Positions 17,835 through 27,870 are shown, counted from the first letter of the stretch. The stretch: 35,967 bases of DNA from an uncultured Bacteroidota bacterium (GCA_946414435.1 CAMKOM010000030.1:1-35967), one strand, 5' to 3'. Numbers and translations: made by a program. Notes: generated from the letters alone by a model not told the origin.

Positions 17835-17851
17835 CCGCAAATTTTTCAAGA

Positions 17852-18736
17852 ATGGCACATAAAGCAGGCTTTGTCAATATTATCGGCAACCCGAACGTGG
17901 GCAAATCAACGCTGATGAACGCCTTTGTGGGCGAGCGGCTGTCCATTATCACCAACAAGGCGCAGACCACGCGCCACCGCATTATGGGAATCGTCAATGG
18001 CGATGATTTTCAGATGGTTTACTCTGACACGCCGGGCATTCTGAAGCCGCACTACAAGTTGCAGGAAGCAATGCTGAAGTTTGTCGATACGGCGCTGGTC
18101 GATGCCGATATTATTGTGTATGTGACAGATATGGTTGAGACGTTCGACAAGAACGGCGAGTATCTTGAGAAGGTTCGCAAGAAAAATATTCCGATTATCC
18201 TGCTTATCAACAAGATAGACTTGAGCAACCAAGCCGAACTCGAGGCAAAGATTCAGATGTGGCGCGAGGTGCTGCCCAACGCCTATATTTATCCCGTTTC
18301 GGCGCTGCACAAGTTCAACACGGCCGAGGTTTTCGAGAAGATTAAGGAACTGCTGCCCGAAAATCCGCCCTACTTCGACAAGGACGAACTCACCGACCGT
18401 ACGCAACGCTTTTTCGTTCAAGAGATTATCCGCGAGAAAATCTTCCTGAACTACAAAAAGGAAATTCCGTACTCGTGCGAGGTGTTGGTTGACGAATTTA
18501 AAGAAGGTCAGGAACTTACACGCATTAGAGCAATAATTTACGTATCGCGCGAGCAGCACAAGGGCATTATTATCGGCCACCAGGGCGCGGCGCTGAAAAA
18601 GGTTGGTACTGAGGCACGTAAGGACATTGAGCAGTTTGTCGGCACCAAAGTTTTTCTTGAATTGCTGGTGAAGGTGCAGAAAGATTGGCGCGACAAGGAC
18701 CAAAACTTGCGTTTCTTTGGATACGAGCAAGATTAA
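17852..18736 (+). CDS. era: GTPase Era
   Basis: Essential GTPase that binds the 3' end of 16S rRNA during 30S subunit assembly; 294 residues, the usual Era length. The GTPase domain shows G1 GNPNVGKST (12-20), DTPG (59-62) and NKID (120-123). The C-terminal KH RNA-binding domain carries the GHQG loop (242-245) followed by the FVGTKVFLELLVKVQKDWR segment typical of Era. The open frame extends 81 codons further upstream, but that part has no family similarity and contains the likely promoter, so the ATG at 17852-17854 (MAHKAGFVNIIG) is chosen. The gene is followed by der in the same direction after a 132-bp gap. Confidence 0.97.
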   Translation: MAHKAGFVNIIGNPNVGKSTLMNAFVGERLSIITNKAQTTRHRIMGIVNGDDFQMVYSDTPGILKPHYKLQEAMLKFVDTALVDADIIVYVTDMVETFDKNGEYLEKVRKKNIPIILLINKIDLSNQAELEAKIQMWREVLPNAYIYPVSALHKFNTAEVFEKIKELLPENPPYFDKDELTDRTQRFFVQEIIREKIFLNYKKEIPYSCEVLVDEFKEGQELTRIRAIIYVSREQHKGIIIGHQGAALKKVGTEARKDIEQFVGTKVFLELLVKVQKDWRDKDQNLRFFGYEQD

Positions 18737-18743
18737 GAACGTA

Positions 18744-18824
18744 AACAATTAACAATGAATAATTAACAATTAACAACAAAAGGCTGCTCAAAGCAATCTG
18801 TGGTCTGTTGTCCGTTGTCTGAAG
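18744..18824. repeat. Low-complexity intergenic tract between era and der
   Basis: The gap holds an AT-rich tract built from repeated AATTAACAA/AATGAATAA words (18744-18777) and then a short GT-rich tract of GTCTGTTG/TCCGTTGTCTG words (18801-18824). No coding potential and no hairpin terminator are evident, so era and der may be co-transcribed. Degenerate simple tracts of this sort are often seen between genes in Bacteroidales. Confidence 0.6.
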
Positions 18825-18868
18825 TCCAAAAAGAAACTTAATAGATAAAACTTAAAACGAAATTAAAA

Positions 18869-20176
18869 ATGGCGAACATTGTTGCGATAGTAGGAAGGCC
18901 AAATGTCGGCAAATCAACACTTTTCAACCGGATGGTCGAGAGCCGTCAGGCTATAACCGATGCCACCGCAGGCGTCACCCGCGACCGCCACTACGGCAAG
19001 TGCGAGTGGGGCGGACTTGAGTTTTCGGTTATCGACACGGGCGGGTACGTCACAAACAGCGACGACATTTTCGAAGGTGAAATCCGCAAACAGGTGAAAC
19101 TGGCTGTGGATGAAGCAGATGTAATTCTCTTCCTGACTGATGTAACCGGCGGTGTAACCGACCTTGACGACGATGTGGCCGAACTTCTGCGCAAATCGCG
19201 CAAACCGGTTGTTGTGGCCGTCAACAAAGTGGATAATATTGACCGACAATATCTTACCGGCGAATTTTACTCGCTTGGACTGGGCGAAATCTACGCCATT
19301 TCGGCAATAAACGGTTCCGGCACCGGCGACCTGTTGGATGCCATTGTGGCCAAATTCGACCGCAACAAACCCGCCGACGAGGCACGCGACCTGCCCAACA
19401 TTGCCGTTGTTGGCCGCCCGAACGCTGGAAAATCGTCGTTTATCAACGCCCTGCTCGAGCAGGACCGCAACATTGTGACCGACATTGCCGGCACCACCCG
19501 CGACTCAATCAACACCGTTTACAACAAGTTCGGCTTTGAGTTCAACATTATCGACACGGCCGGCCTGCGCAAGAAGAACAAAGTTGAGGAAAACCTTGAG
19601 TTTTATTCAGTTATGCGCGCCATACGCACCATTGAGGAATCGGATGTCTGCTTCCTGATTATCGATGCCACGCTGGGACTCGAATCGCAGGATTTGAACA
19701 TTTTCAGTCTGATTGTCAAAAACCGCAAAGGAGTTGTAATTCTGATAAATAAGTGGGATTTGATTGAGAAGGAAAAGAACACGATGGAAGAGTACGAGGC
19801 TGCCGTCAAGGCCAAATTGGCGCCGTTCAACGATGTGCCGGTGCTGTTCATTTCGGCTCTCACCAAACAGCGTGTGTTTAAGGCAGTTGAGACGGCAATG
19901 CAGGTTTACAAAAACCGCAAACAAAAAATCTCGACAGCCAAACTGAACGAGGTTATGCTAGCCGCCATCGACAACTATCCGCCACCGACAGTGAAGGGTA
20001 AATACATAAGAATCAAATATGTAACTCAGTTGCCGACACCGTCGCCGCAGTTTGCCTTCTTCTGCAATCTGCCGCAGTACATCCGCGACCCGTACCGCCG
20101 CTACCTTGAGAACAAGATGCGCGAAAACTTTGAATTACAAGGCGTTCCAGTGCAGATTTATTTCAGGGAGAAGTAG
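18869..20176 (+). CDS. der: Ribosome biogenesis GTPase Der
   Basis: Double-GTPase (EngA) needed for 50S ribosomal subunit maturation; 435 residues, normal length. Two tandem G domains are clear: G1 GRPNVGKS (9-16), DTGG (56-59) and NKVD (119-122), then G1 GRPNAGKSS (182-190), DTAG (229-232) and NKWD in the second. A C-terminal KH-like domain follows (about 355-435, with [17 protein letters not shown] and the basic [18 protein letters not shown] stretch). ATG at 18869 gives the canonical [15 protein letters not shown] start. It lies downstream of era, a common pairing in Bacteroidota. Confidence 0.98.
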   Translation: MANIVAIVGRPNVGKSTLFNRMVESRQAITDATAGVTRDRHYGKCEWGGLEFSVIDTGGYVTNSDDIFEGEIRKQVKLAVDEADVILFLTDVTGGVTDLDDDVAELLRKSRKPVVVAVNKVDNIDRQYLTGEFYSLGLGEIYAISAINGSGTGDLLDAIVAKFDRNKPADEARDLPNIAVVGRPNAGKSSFINALLEQDRNIVTDIAGTTRDSINTVYNKFGFEFNIIDTAGLRKKNKVEENLEFYSVMRAIRTIEESDVCFLIIDATLGLESQDLNIFSLIVKNRKGVVILINKWDLIEKEKNTMEEYEAAVKAKLAPFNDVPVLFISALTKQRVFKAVETAMQVYKNRKQKISTAKLNEVMLAAIDNYPPPTVKGKYIRIKYVTQLPTPSPQFAFFCNLPQYIRDPYRRYLENKMRENFELQGVPVQIYFREK

Positions 20177-20252
20177 GGTAAAAACACAGAAATCAGGGGA
20201 CTGATGAAGGTTTTATATATATCGGCTTAAATTCTGGGAGTCATCGGTTAAA

Positions 20253-21836
20253 ATGGAAATTAAGCTTTCTGGATATAATTGGTTTTCTGACAGTTTCACA
20301 TATGTTAGAGGGTATTGCTTCGATTCGTGCGGAGAATTGCTGATTGGAAGCAAATTACTAGAGTATTTTGCAAATGCCAGTGACGAAACAATGTTTCTAA
20401 AACGGCTTTCAGATGCTAATGGGATTTTCTCTGTAGTAATTAACAAGTCTGATTTTAAAGCAATTGCGATAGACAGAAGCCGCATTTACCCTTTATATTA
20501 CTCGACAGGTGAAAGCACTATTATTACTGACGACCCACACTTGCTTTTGAACAAATCATCGAATCTTGATAATCAGTCGGTCGAAGAATATCTTTGTTCA
20601 GGAGCAGTATTTGCCGGCAAAACTCTTGTGAAAGGTGTAATGAGTGTTAAACCTTCACATTATATTGTATTTGAGCAAGATTCGCATCGAGAAATAGAGT
20701 ATTGGAATTACTGCACAAAGATTGGATGTGAAGTAGATTGTTCTCTCGAACAACTGGATTCCGTATTTGAAAAGGTTTTTACACGTACTGCCGCCATGGT
20801 GGGTAACAGACAAGTTGTTGTACCACTGTCCGGAGGATTGGATTCCCGTTTGATAGTTTGCTGGTTGAAACGGCTTAAAATAGAGAATGTTGTATGCTAC
20901 ACGATTGGCCGGCCAGGAAATTCCGAATATGCTACCGCTAAAAAAGTAACCGATAAATTAGGGTATAAGCATTATTTTATCGACAATACAAGTACCGATT
21001 TTGTACCCGCAGATTATTTTAAAGATGCTGATTTTCAAAGGTACTGCCACTTTATTGGTAGTTTAGGGAACTTTCTTTGGGTTTTCGAATATTTCGCCGT
21101 AAAGTGGATGAAAGAAAAAAAACTTATTACAAGCGATGCCGTTTTTATGCCTGGCCATACAGCTGATTTCTTTGCCGGAAGCCAATTAGTAAAGGCATTA
21201 GTCACGCATCGAAGTTCTGTAAAATACCTTACAAATGCCATTATGTTCGATTGTTTCGAATACCATAGGCTCTCTTCGTCTGTACGGGACGAAGTAAAGG
21301 CATATTTTACAGTAAATAAGGATCTTAATATTTCCGCACACACGAATTATATGTCATTTATCATACAAAACAGATTGGCACACCAGATAAATAATTCTGC
21401 AAGATTATATGAATTTTTCGGACACGAAGTCTGCTTACCTTTTTGGGACAAGGAGTTGCTTGATTTGTTCAAAGCATTGCCATACAAAAAGTTAGAGAAA
21501 TGCAGTTTTTATGTTGAATATGTATCAAAATTAGTATTCTCGAAATTGGGTGTTGACTTTCCACGGACTGGCAAAAGCAAATTCGCGATTATACGCCAGA
21601 AATTGAAAAACAGACTAAAACCATTTATTCCAAAGGTAATAGCGCATAAATTTGTTTCATTACACGATGATATATGCGAATGCGAACTTACCGCGCCAAT
21701 GGTTAAAGAACTTGTGGATTCTGGAATTTATGCCAACAAACACCAATTTCTATCATACAATGAGGTTATGCGCGATTGGTATCTTCAATTAGTACATAAA
21801 AAAGTGCTCGGTTCAATATATACACAAAAAATATAA
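20253..21836 (+). CDS. Asparagine-synthetase-like protein without glutaminase cysteine
   Basis: A 527-residue protein with the two-domain layout of class B asparagine synthetases. The N-terminal Ntn-hydrolase-like part (about 1-150; DANGIFSVVINKS, AIDRSRIYPLYYS) begins MEIK, so the catalytic Cys2 needed for glutamine hydrolysis is absent. The synthetase part has the ATP-pyrophosphatase loop VVVPLSGGLDSR (188-199). Such proteins occur in polysaccharide and secondary-metabolite loci, where they make amides from ammonia or act on other substrates; AsnB itself is unlikely. Base composition is visibly more AT-rich than der before it, suggesting horizontal acquisition. It converges on a flippase gene with 5 bp between stop codons. 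Substrate unknown. Confidence 0.82.
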   Translation: MEIKLSGYNWFSDSFTYVRGYCFDSCGELLIGSKLLEYFANASDETMFLKRLSDANGIFSVVINKSDFKAIAIDRSRIYPLYYSTGESTIITDDPHLLLNKSSNLDNQSVEEYLCSGAVFAGKTLVKGVMSVKPSHYIVFEQDSHREIEYWNYCTKIGCEVDCSLEQLDSVFEKVFTRTAAMVGNRQVVVPLSGGLDSRLIVCWLKRLKIENVVCYTIGRPGNSEYATAKKVTDKLGYKHYFIDNTSTDFVPADYFKDADFQRYCHFIGSLGNFLWVFEYFAVKWMKEKKLITSDAVFMPGHTADFFAGSQLVKALVTHRSSVKYLTNAIMFDCFEYHRLSSSVRDEVKAYFTVNKDLNISAHTNYMSFIIQNRLAHQINNSARLYEFFGHEVCLPFWDKELLDLFKALPYKKLEKCSFYVEYVSKLVFSKLGVDFPRTGKSKFAIIRQKLKNRLKPFIPKVIAHKFVSLHDDICECELTAPMVKELVDSGIYANKHQFLSYNEVMRDWYLQLVHKKVLGSIYTQKI

Positions 21837-21841
21837 CTGAA

Positions 21842-23110
21842 TCACTGTTTATTATCATCTACGACCAATAATTTTTCATATCCTGATATCAAGCGGAAAT
21901 ACCAAACCAATTGCGCAACAATAGCCACAAAACTGGCTGTACAATAACCAATTATAGCCGTCAAGAAATTCTCAGCCGCAATGCCAACAATCATACCACC
22001 TAACCTTAGAGTAAAACCGAAAATCTCGAACAAAAAAGCTGTTTTTTGCTTTTTGAAAATGTCCGGCAAATAACATATTGGTCCATACATTACCACAACA
22101 AAAATCCAAGGAAGCATTACCCTTATGTAATGTCCTGTTTGCGACCATTCATCTCCTAATAACCATGCTGTTAGCTGTGGTAGCACAAAAAACAAGCATA
22201 CAAATGCTGGTAGTGTTATGGCTGATGCCTTTGTCAAATAGCTTTTGAAAAATCCGCGAATACTCTCGCCACGCTGCACCCGCTGCGTTGTATCTTGAAA
22301 AAACACCTGAAATATCGACCTTATAATCAGGTTGATAGGCGTAAAAGCCAATGTTAGGGCCATACCATAGAATCCGATATCAGACAAACAGAAAAATGGG
22401 GCGAGCAAGAAAAAGGGCAGATTGCTGCTAATATAGTTGGTAATGCTTCGCGGCAGCGAGAACTTAGGGAAATTGACGTACTCGCGGGCCATTCGGCGGC
22501 ATTCATCCTTGTCGAAAGTGAGCAGTGGGCGGATTGCTGTGCGGAAAGTGGCCGCAATGTTTGTCGCGAGCGCAATAAATGGCGCTATGACCGAGCCTAT
22601 AATCAGCCCGTTGCCTGCAAAACGCGCCAACCCCCACTTCAGACCTGCACCAGAAACGCTTTGTGTTATTTGATAGGCACTTACCGATGTAAAACGTTCG
22701 TTGCGGGTGTGCCAGTAGTTGAGCAACGTCCAAACCGAAATGGTAAAAATGTAAATTGGTAGCATCCAATAACTTGTGCTCAACTGCGGAACGTTCAGCA
22801 AATTAGCGATTGAACTGGCAAACGGAATCGACAACACGAATATTAGGCTGACAATCAGCGTTATGACAAACCCGACGTGAAAGCAGGCCACACCGCTTTT
22901 CTCGCTTTTCGGTAGCATAATCGAGTTTTGGTATTCGGCAGTGGCGAACAGCGTAGCAATGCCGCCGATAGTCAGAAAAATGTTGAGTGTGCCAAAGTCG
23001 TCGGGCGTGTAAAGGCGCGTCAGAATAGGATAAACCAAAATTCCGATAGCCTGCGCTATAATATTGGCAGTCAGCAGTTTTGAAGTATTTTTGACTATGC
23101 TTGAGTTCAT
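21842..23110 (-). CDS. Polysaccharide flippase (Wzx/MATE-like)
   Basis: Integral membrane protein of 422 residues with about twelve hydrophobic segments, of the MOP superfamily that flips lipid-linked sugar repeat units across the inner membrane. The N-terminal NTSKLLTANIIAQAIGILVYPILTRLYTPDDFGTLNIF pattern is characteristic: a polar start, the first membrane helix, then the RLYTPDDFG loop. Downstream, EYQNSIMLPKS and the later helices with PWIFVVVMYGP fit O-antigen/exopolysaccharide export proteins. It starts 31 bp after the stop of the lamin-tail gene on the same strand, so the two are probably in one transcript. No glycosyltransferases or polymerase are nearby; the remaining pathway must be elsewhere. 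Confidence 0.88.
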   Translation of the reverse strand: MNSSIVKNTSKLLTANIIAQAIGILVYPILTRLYTPDDFGTLNIFLTIGGIATLFATAEYQNSIMLPKSEKSGVACFHVGFVITLIVSLIFVLSIPFASSIANLLNVPQLSTSYWMLPIYIFTISVWTLLNYWHTRNERFTSVSAYQITQSVSGAGLKWGLARFAGNGLIIGSVIAPFIALATNIAATFRTAIRPLLTFDKDECRRMAREYVNFPKFSLPRSITNYISSNLPFFLLAPFFCLSDIGFYGMALTLAFTPINLIIRSIFQVFFQDTTQRVQRGESIRGFFKSYLTKASAITLPAFVCLFFVLPQLTAWLLGDEWSQTGHYIRVMLPWIFVVVMYGPICYLPDIFKKQKTAFLFEIFGFTLRLGGMIVGIAAENFLTAIIGYCTASFVAIVAQLVWYFRLISGYEKLLVVDDNKQ

Positions 23111-23141
23111 TGGATTCGCCTTTTTGGTTTGCGTAAGCTAA

Positions 23142-26100
23142 TCACATTTTTGTAGCCACAACGCAAACTTTTTTCTCTTTCTTCACCTTGCCGTCAAGGT
23201 CGAACAACTCGCAGTAAATCACGTAGATACCCGTTGGAACGCGGCGATTGTTGTCGTCAAGGCCGTCCCAAGCCCAGAAACCGCTTGTGCCAAGCAGTTG
23301 GTTATTGACTAATGCGCGCATTTTCAAACCTTTAGCGTTAAAAATGGTGACATTAGCCACATATCCCGCTTCATCGACGTTGTATGCGATTTCGAGTTGG
23401 TCTTCAAAGCCGTCGTTGTCGGGCGAGAAGACTTCGTTGTTAAGGCTTATGAGCGATTCGCTGTCGGTGGAAATGGGACGCGCGGCCGAGTTTGGCAAGC
23501 CAGGCGTGGCCCAGCCAACCTGTTCCGATGCCGAATGCCAGTTGCCAGGATTGTCGGCATGTTGCTCATTGTCAATGCGTTCCAGACTAACTCCGTTCAA
23601 ATCTTTCAGCAGCCCGAAGTGCATTTTGCTCGAGTAGTTCACTTCGTCGAAAATGTTGCCAGCGGTGTCGGCAAGCACAATGTTGCCTTCGCCGTCGGGC
23701 ATCGACGGCAGTGAAGCCACTTGGTACAACTCGCCGTGGCGGTAGGTTGCGGCAATGTTGGCAATGTCGGTCGAAATGGCTATGTAGCTGTTTGGTAGCA
23801 AAATAGAACCAAAACCATCGATTGTTTTCGGGGTTTTCAGATTGCCGTCTGCGCGGGTAGCCAGCACCAGGCCCGCAATGTTTATGGCGTGGTCAGAGCG
23901 GTTGTAAAGTTCCACAAAATCAGCGCCATTGGGGTAAGGATTGAACAATATCTCACTGATTATCAAGTCGTTCTTTTCCGCTTTCTGCGACAATGCAAAG
24001 GTGGCGGTGTTATTGCCGATAGTGTTTCCTGCAATGTCCTTCAAACCAGCGTCAATAGCCAGCGTATAAGTTTCATTTTCAGATAGTTCATTATCAAGTT
24101 TGACAATAGCCGTCGCCAAATTCGTGCCCGACGTCTGCGCGTATGTGGCCGCACAACCTGCAGGTTCAATGCCTATCATTTCGGGGTGACCATCGATTGT
24201 AACGGGCTCACTGAAAAATAGTTGCAGAGTTTTTTCGGCCGTTGGCACCACTCTTATCAGTTGCGGACGAACCGTATCAATAATAATTTGATTTATAGAG
24301 TTTTGCGCACAAGGTGTGCCGCCAATCGTGCTCGCGGTTTGCGCCCAGTTGGCGACCGACTCGTCGGCATTGTCAACGTCGATACGCTCAAGGCTGAAGC
24401 CGCCAGCCGCCCTAAGGTCGTCGGCAAACCAATTCTGCTTGTAATCGGTTTGGCAGACGGGGTGGTTGTCGACATCGAAAATGGTGATTGAACCCGATTG
24501 CGGCAAGGCGGGCATTTTGCTCACATTCACCACGTTGCCGTATTTTTGCATACCATTGTCGCCGCCGTTTTTGGTCAGAATTGCGTAATTTTTTGCACCA
24601 ACCATTCCATCGTCGATAGTGTAATATTTGTTACCAATACGAATATTGTAACCAACCAGATAAATGTCGAACGAGCTGCGATTATAGAGTTCAATCCATT
24701 CATTTTCAGGCAATCCTGCCGATGGTTCGGGTGTGGCCATAATCTCGCTGACTACAAGGTCGTATAGTTGGGCACGGTGGTATGTGAATTGTATCGTAGT
24801 GTCTTTCATCACGTTACCGCACTCATCGGTAAGTTTTGAAATTTTAATCTCGTTCTGAGCATCAGATTTGAATTGTGTACTATAAATCACCGTCAACTTA
24901 TTGTTTTCGGGCGAGAAGGCACCAGGTTTCAACGAGCCCAAACGGTAGTTATCGGCCGAAGTCATCGAATTATAGGTTGGTATCTCAGAAAATTCGAGCC
25001 GCAACTGATTGTCGGCAATTGGCATAAGATTAACGATTCTGACGGGTGTTTTGTCTCTGTTTATGGCATACACCGAGTTACGCTGTCCAGGCGTGCCACC
25101 GCGTTTGTCGGTTGAGTAGGCCCAGTTGTTCCATCCGCCGCACGTGTTTTGTGGGTCAATGCGCTCGAGCGACCAACCGCCGTTGGATTTTTCGGCATCG
25201 GAAATCACTTTGTCAGAGTAAGTTAGGCTGTCGATAGTATGACCTTGGGGCGAGACGAGCCGTAGGGTGCGCCCCGAGTTTGTCAGACTTGTTGAAGTCA
25301 GTCCGCTCGCAGCCTTGCCGTAAACCGAGAATGTATCGACAGCTGTTGCTGTGGTGATAATCAAATAGTTGCCCGCCGCAATAGTCGAGTCGGGCAGTTT
25401 GCGGACGGTGCCGCTTATGTCGAGAATCCAACCGCCAAGCGAAATGCTGCGACTGCTGCTGTTGTAGAGTTCCAAGTAGTCGTAGTTTGGCAGAATGCCG
25501 TCGGTCGAGTTGTACATTATCTCGTTGAATACCAAATCGAAAGGCTCGGCGGGCGGAATAAACTCGAAGTCAATCTGCTGCGGATCCATTGTCAGGCCAT
25601 TGCGCCCGATTATGCCCGAAACGGCCAGAGTGTGCGTGCCAGCGGCAAGACTGCTTGTTTTGATTGTAACTTTCAGTGGTTCATCGGAATTGAACTGCGC
25701 GCTTGAAACTGCCGCGCCGTCAATCGTATAGTTTGCCGCGTTGACCGCCGACAGCGAGTCGGGCGTACCCGAAAATTGGATTTCGACGGTCTTTTCATCA
25801 ACGCAAACGGCTGATTGCAAGGCGATTGGCGATTTCTGCCGCACAATGGTTGTGTTGCCAACCCAAAGTTGACCAGCACGTGTTTTTGAATAGACAAAAT
25901 GGTAGCCGTGATATTGTAAATCGCTGTATGTGTTGTCGATAAAGTCGTCGCCAGCAATGGTGTCGGTCGAAGTTTCGGGGCCGACAATGTAACTCAACGT
26001 CCAACTGCCTTTGGGTGTGCGAGTTACAACCATTTCAACCGCTTTTTCGGCCGTCCATTGGTAACGGGTTTGATAGAGAATTTTTTTCGAACCTTTGTCA

Positions 26101-26537
26101 ATGCGGTACATTGTCAGATTTTTCTCACTTGCCGCCTGACAAACACCGACCGCGTAACCACTTATCTTACTGTCAGATAGGTCGGTATCGGAAGCCATCA
26201 GCCAGTAGCAGAACTTGTTGCTTGTTGTCGGCTCGAAGCCTGACGATAATCGGAACGTCCAAGTGGTTGTGCCATTGGCAAATAAGCCATCGGTATGAGC
26301 CGAAAGGAAACTTTTTCCAGCAACGCCTTCAAGATTGTGCTTAATCAGCGAACCATCTGAAATCCAGTCGGTTGCATTATCCCAACTATCGAGCGCATCG
26401 CCACCCCGATTGTCGCAAAAAAGCGTGTCTGCGGGTAACTGACTGAAAGTTATATCGTTGGCAAAAACATACCCGCTATTGGCACTACCTAAAAATATTG
26501 CCAGCCAAAATAAACAGAGAGAAAATTTTTTATTCAT
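23142..26537 (-). CDS. Secreted lamin-tail-domain surface protein
   Basis: Large exported protein of 1131 residues. It has a signal peptide (about 1-26); a beta-sandwich N-terminal region (about 30-235) resembling a concanavalin-like fold; and three lamin-tail domains, each opening with a D-L-V/I-x-x-E-I motif and an ELYN box: FDLVFNEIMYNS (about 333), YDLVVSEIMATP (about 600) and NDLIISEILFNP (about 860). These alternate with Ig-like (SwmB/bacterial Ig) segments carrying PIADNQLRLEFSE and PTAEKTLQLFFSEP. The C-terminal 90 residues (FSPDNDGFEDQL ... FWAWDGLDDNNRRVPTGIYV) resemble a FlgD-Ig-like or gliding-motility type C-terminal domain, which may direct type IX secretion. Role is likely cell-surface binding or structure. 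The flippase gene follows by 31 bp. Confidence 0.85.
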   Translation of the reverse strand: MNKKFSLCLFWLAIFLGSANSGYVFANDITFSQLPADTLFCDNRGGDALDSWDNATDWISDGSLIKHNLEGVAGKSFLSAHTDGLFANGTTTWTFRLSSGFEPTTSNKFCYWLMASDTDLSDSKISGYAVGVCQAASEKNLTMYRIDKGSKKILYQTRYQWTAEKAVEMVVTRTPKGSWTLSYIVGPETSTDTIAGDDFIDNTYSDLQYHGYHFVYSKTRAGQLWVGNTTIVRQKSPIALQSAVCVDEKTVEIQFSGTPDSLSAVNAANYTIDGAAVSSAQFNSDEPLKVTIKTSSLAAGTHTLAVSGIIGRNGLTMDPQQIDFEFIPPAEPFDLVFNEIMYNSTDGILPNYDYLELYNSSSRSISLGGWILDISGTVRKLPDSTIAAGNYLIITTATAVDTFSVYGKAASGLTSTSLTNSGRTLRLVSPQGHTIDSLTYSDKVISDAEKSNGGWSLERIDPQNTCGGWNNWAYSTDKRGGTPGQRNSVYAINRDKTPVRIVNLMPIADNQLRLEFSEIPTYNSMTSADNYRLGSLKPGAFSPENNKLTVIYSTQFKSDAQNEIKISKLTDECGNVMKDTTIQFTYHRAQLYDLVVSEIMATPEPSAGLPENEWIELYNRSSFDIYLVGYNIRIGNKYYTIDDGMVGAKNYAILTKNGGDNGMQKYGNVVNVSKMPALPQSGSITIFDVDNHPVCQTDYKQNWFADDLRAAGGFSLERIDVDNADESVANWAQTASTIGGTPCAQNSINQIIIDTVRPQLIRVVPTAEKTLQLFFSEPVTIDGHPEMIGIEPAGCAATYAQTSGTNLATAIVKLDNELSENETYTLAIDAGLKDIAGNTIGNNTATFALSQKAEKNDLIISEILFNPYPNGADFVELYNRSDHAINIAGLVLATRADGNLKTPKTIDGFGSILLPNSYIAISTDIANIAATYRHGELYQVASLPSMPDGEGNIVLADTAGNIFDEVNYSSKMHFGLLKDLNGVSLERIDNEQHADNPGNWHSASEQVGWATPGLPNSAARPISTDSESLISLNNEVFSPDNDGFEDQLEIAYNVDEAGYVANVTIFNAKGLKMRALVNNQLLGTSGFWAWDGLDDNNRRVPTGIYVIYCELFDLDGKVKKEKKVCVVATKM

Positions 26538-26578
26538 CTTTGTACGATTTCAAAAAATCGGTGCGTCAGAGCATAAGT

Positions 26579-26593
26579 CTTTGATAATCAAAG
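26579..26593. promoter_or_regulatory. 15-bp perfect palindrome in a divergent intergenic region
   Basis: CTTTGATAATCAAAG has 7-bp perfectly complementary arms around a single central base. It is 42 bp from the lamin-tail start and 72 bp from the asd start. It could be a dimeric regulator operator controlling either gene. No promoter boxes fit well here. Function unproven. Confidence 0.3.
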
Positions 26594-26664
26594 CATCTCA
26601 AAACATCGATTTTAAATTTCGAATCGAGTTAAAGATAGAAAATTATTAATAAAAAATTTAGACT

Positions 26665-27675
26665 ATGAAGATAGCCGTTGTTGGTGCCAGCGGTGCCGTT
26701 GGCCAGGAATTTTTGAAGATTTTGAACGAGCGAAATCTTCCGATTGACGAGTTAGTGCTGTTCGGGTCGGCCCGCAGTGCAGGAACTTCTTACGAGTTCA
26801 AGGGTAAGAAAATTGTGGTTAAAGAGTTGAAACACAACGACGATTTCAAGGACATCGACATTGCCCTGACGTCGGCGGGTGCCAGCACTTCGAAGGAATA
26901 CGAGAAGACCATTACAAAATATGGCTGCATTATGATTGACAACTCGAGCGCGTTCCGTATGGATACCGACGTGCCTTTGGTTGTGCCCGAAGTGAACCCC
27001 GAAGACGCACTGAACGCACCGCGCAACGTGATTGCCAACCCGAACTGCACAACAATCATTATGGTGGTGGTTTTGAAGGCTTTAGAGCAGTTGTCGCACA
27101 TCAAGCGCGTGCACGTGGCAAGTTATCAGAGCGCAAGCGGCGCGGGCGCAATGGGAATGGCCGAACTCGACCAGCAGATTAAAGATTATGCTGCAGGCAA
27201 AGAACTGACTGTCAATAAATTCTCATCGCAGTTGCTCTACAATGTCATTCCGCACATCGACGTCTTCACCGACAACGATTACACCAAGGAAGAGATGAAA
27301 ATGTACAACGAGACCAAGAAGATAATGCACTCTGACATTGCCGTAAGCGCCACCTGCGTGCGCGTTCCCGTGATGCGTGCCCACTCTGAAGCCGTTTGGT
27401 GCGAGACTGAAAAGCCAGTTTCGCCTGCCGATTTCCGTGCCGCTTGCGCGAAAGCCGCTGGCGTGACGGTTGTCGACAACCCGGCAAACAAAGAGTACCC
27501 AATGCCATTGTTCGTCGCAGGTCAGGACAATGTGTCGGTAGGCCGTATCCGCGCCGACATTGCCAACCCCAACGGAATCACCTTCTGGTGTGTTGGCGAC
27601 CAAATCCGCAAGGGCGCCGCTCTGAACGCCGTGCAGATTGCCGAATATCTGATTAAAACGAAATTCAAGAAATAA
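26665..27675 (+). CDS. asd: Aspartate-semialdehyde dehydrogenase
   Basis: Cytoplasmic NADPH-dependent enzyme that reduces aspartyl phosphate to aspartate semialdehyde, the branch point to lysine/diaminopimelate, threonine and methionine. Of 336 residues, normal length. The N-terminal Rossmann motif is [12 protein letters not shown] (5-16), the active-site cysteine is Cys128 in ANPNCTTI, and the substrate-binding loop [16 protein letters not shown] follows (153-168). The catalytic histidine is His240 in [10 protein letters not shown]. The ATG at 26665 gives the canonical [13 protein letters not shown] start. It is divergent from the lamin-tail gene and is followed by a terminator at 27734-27772. 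No operon partner is seen. Confidence 0.97.
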   Translation: MKIAVVGASGAVGQEFLKILNERNLPIDELVLFGSARSAGTSYEFKGKKIVVKELKHNDDFKDIDIALTSAGASTSKEYEKTITKYGCIMIDNSSAFRMDTDVPLVVPEVNPEDALNAPRNVIANPNCTTIIMVVVLKALEQLSHIKRVHVASYQSASGAGAMGMAELDQQIKDYAAGKELTVNKFSSQLLYNVIPHIDVFTDNDYTKEEMKMYNETKKIMHSDIAVSATCVRVPVMRAHSEAVWCETEKPVSPADFRAACAKAAGVTVVDNPANKEYPMPLFVAGQDNVSVGRIRADIANPNGITFWCVGDQIRKGAALNAVQIAEYLIKTKFKK

Positions 27676-27680
27676 ATTTT

Positions 27681-27711
27681 GGTGTTAGGTGTTGGGCATT
27701 AGGTGTTAGTA
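27681..27711. repeat. Short TTAGGTG-type degenerate tandem tract
   Basis: Directly after asd there are three to four degenerate copies of GGTGTTAG/GGTGTTGGGC/ATTAGGTGTTAG. It is non-coding and precedes the asd terminator. Similar simple tracts appear between era and der. Confidence 0.55.
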
Positions 27712-27733
27712 AGTGCCTAAAACCTTTTTCAAG

Positions 27734-27772
27734 CGCCGCAATTGAGGTTTTTCTCGGTTGCGGTGTTTTTTT
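27734..27772 (+). terminator. asd intrinsic terminator
   Basis: A 13-bp stem with three G-T wobbles (CGCCGCAATTGAG at 27734-27746 with CTCGGTTGCGGTG at 27753-27765), a T-rich loop and seven T residues. It ends transcription about 60 bp after the asd stop codon. Confidence 0.85.
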
Positions 27773-27870
27773 GTCATATAAGCATGATATCCAATCCATC
27801 AAAGGTCATTCTCATGTTATCGCAGTATATCTAATATGATTCATACGGTAATAGTTTCAACACCACGCAC

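Noticed and set aside
17609-17851. N-terminal extension of era (81 codons).
   Set aside because: Overlaps the divergent GNAT gene and contains the probable era promoter; Era family proteins begin at MAHKAGFV-like sequence.
18744-18824. Possible CRISPR-like array between era and der.
   Set aside because: Only short degenerate AT words without regular repeat-spacer units.
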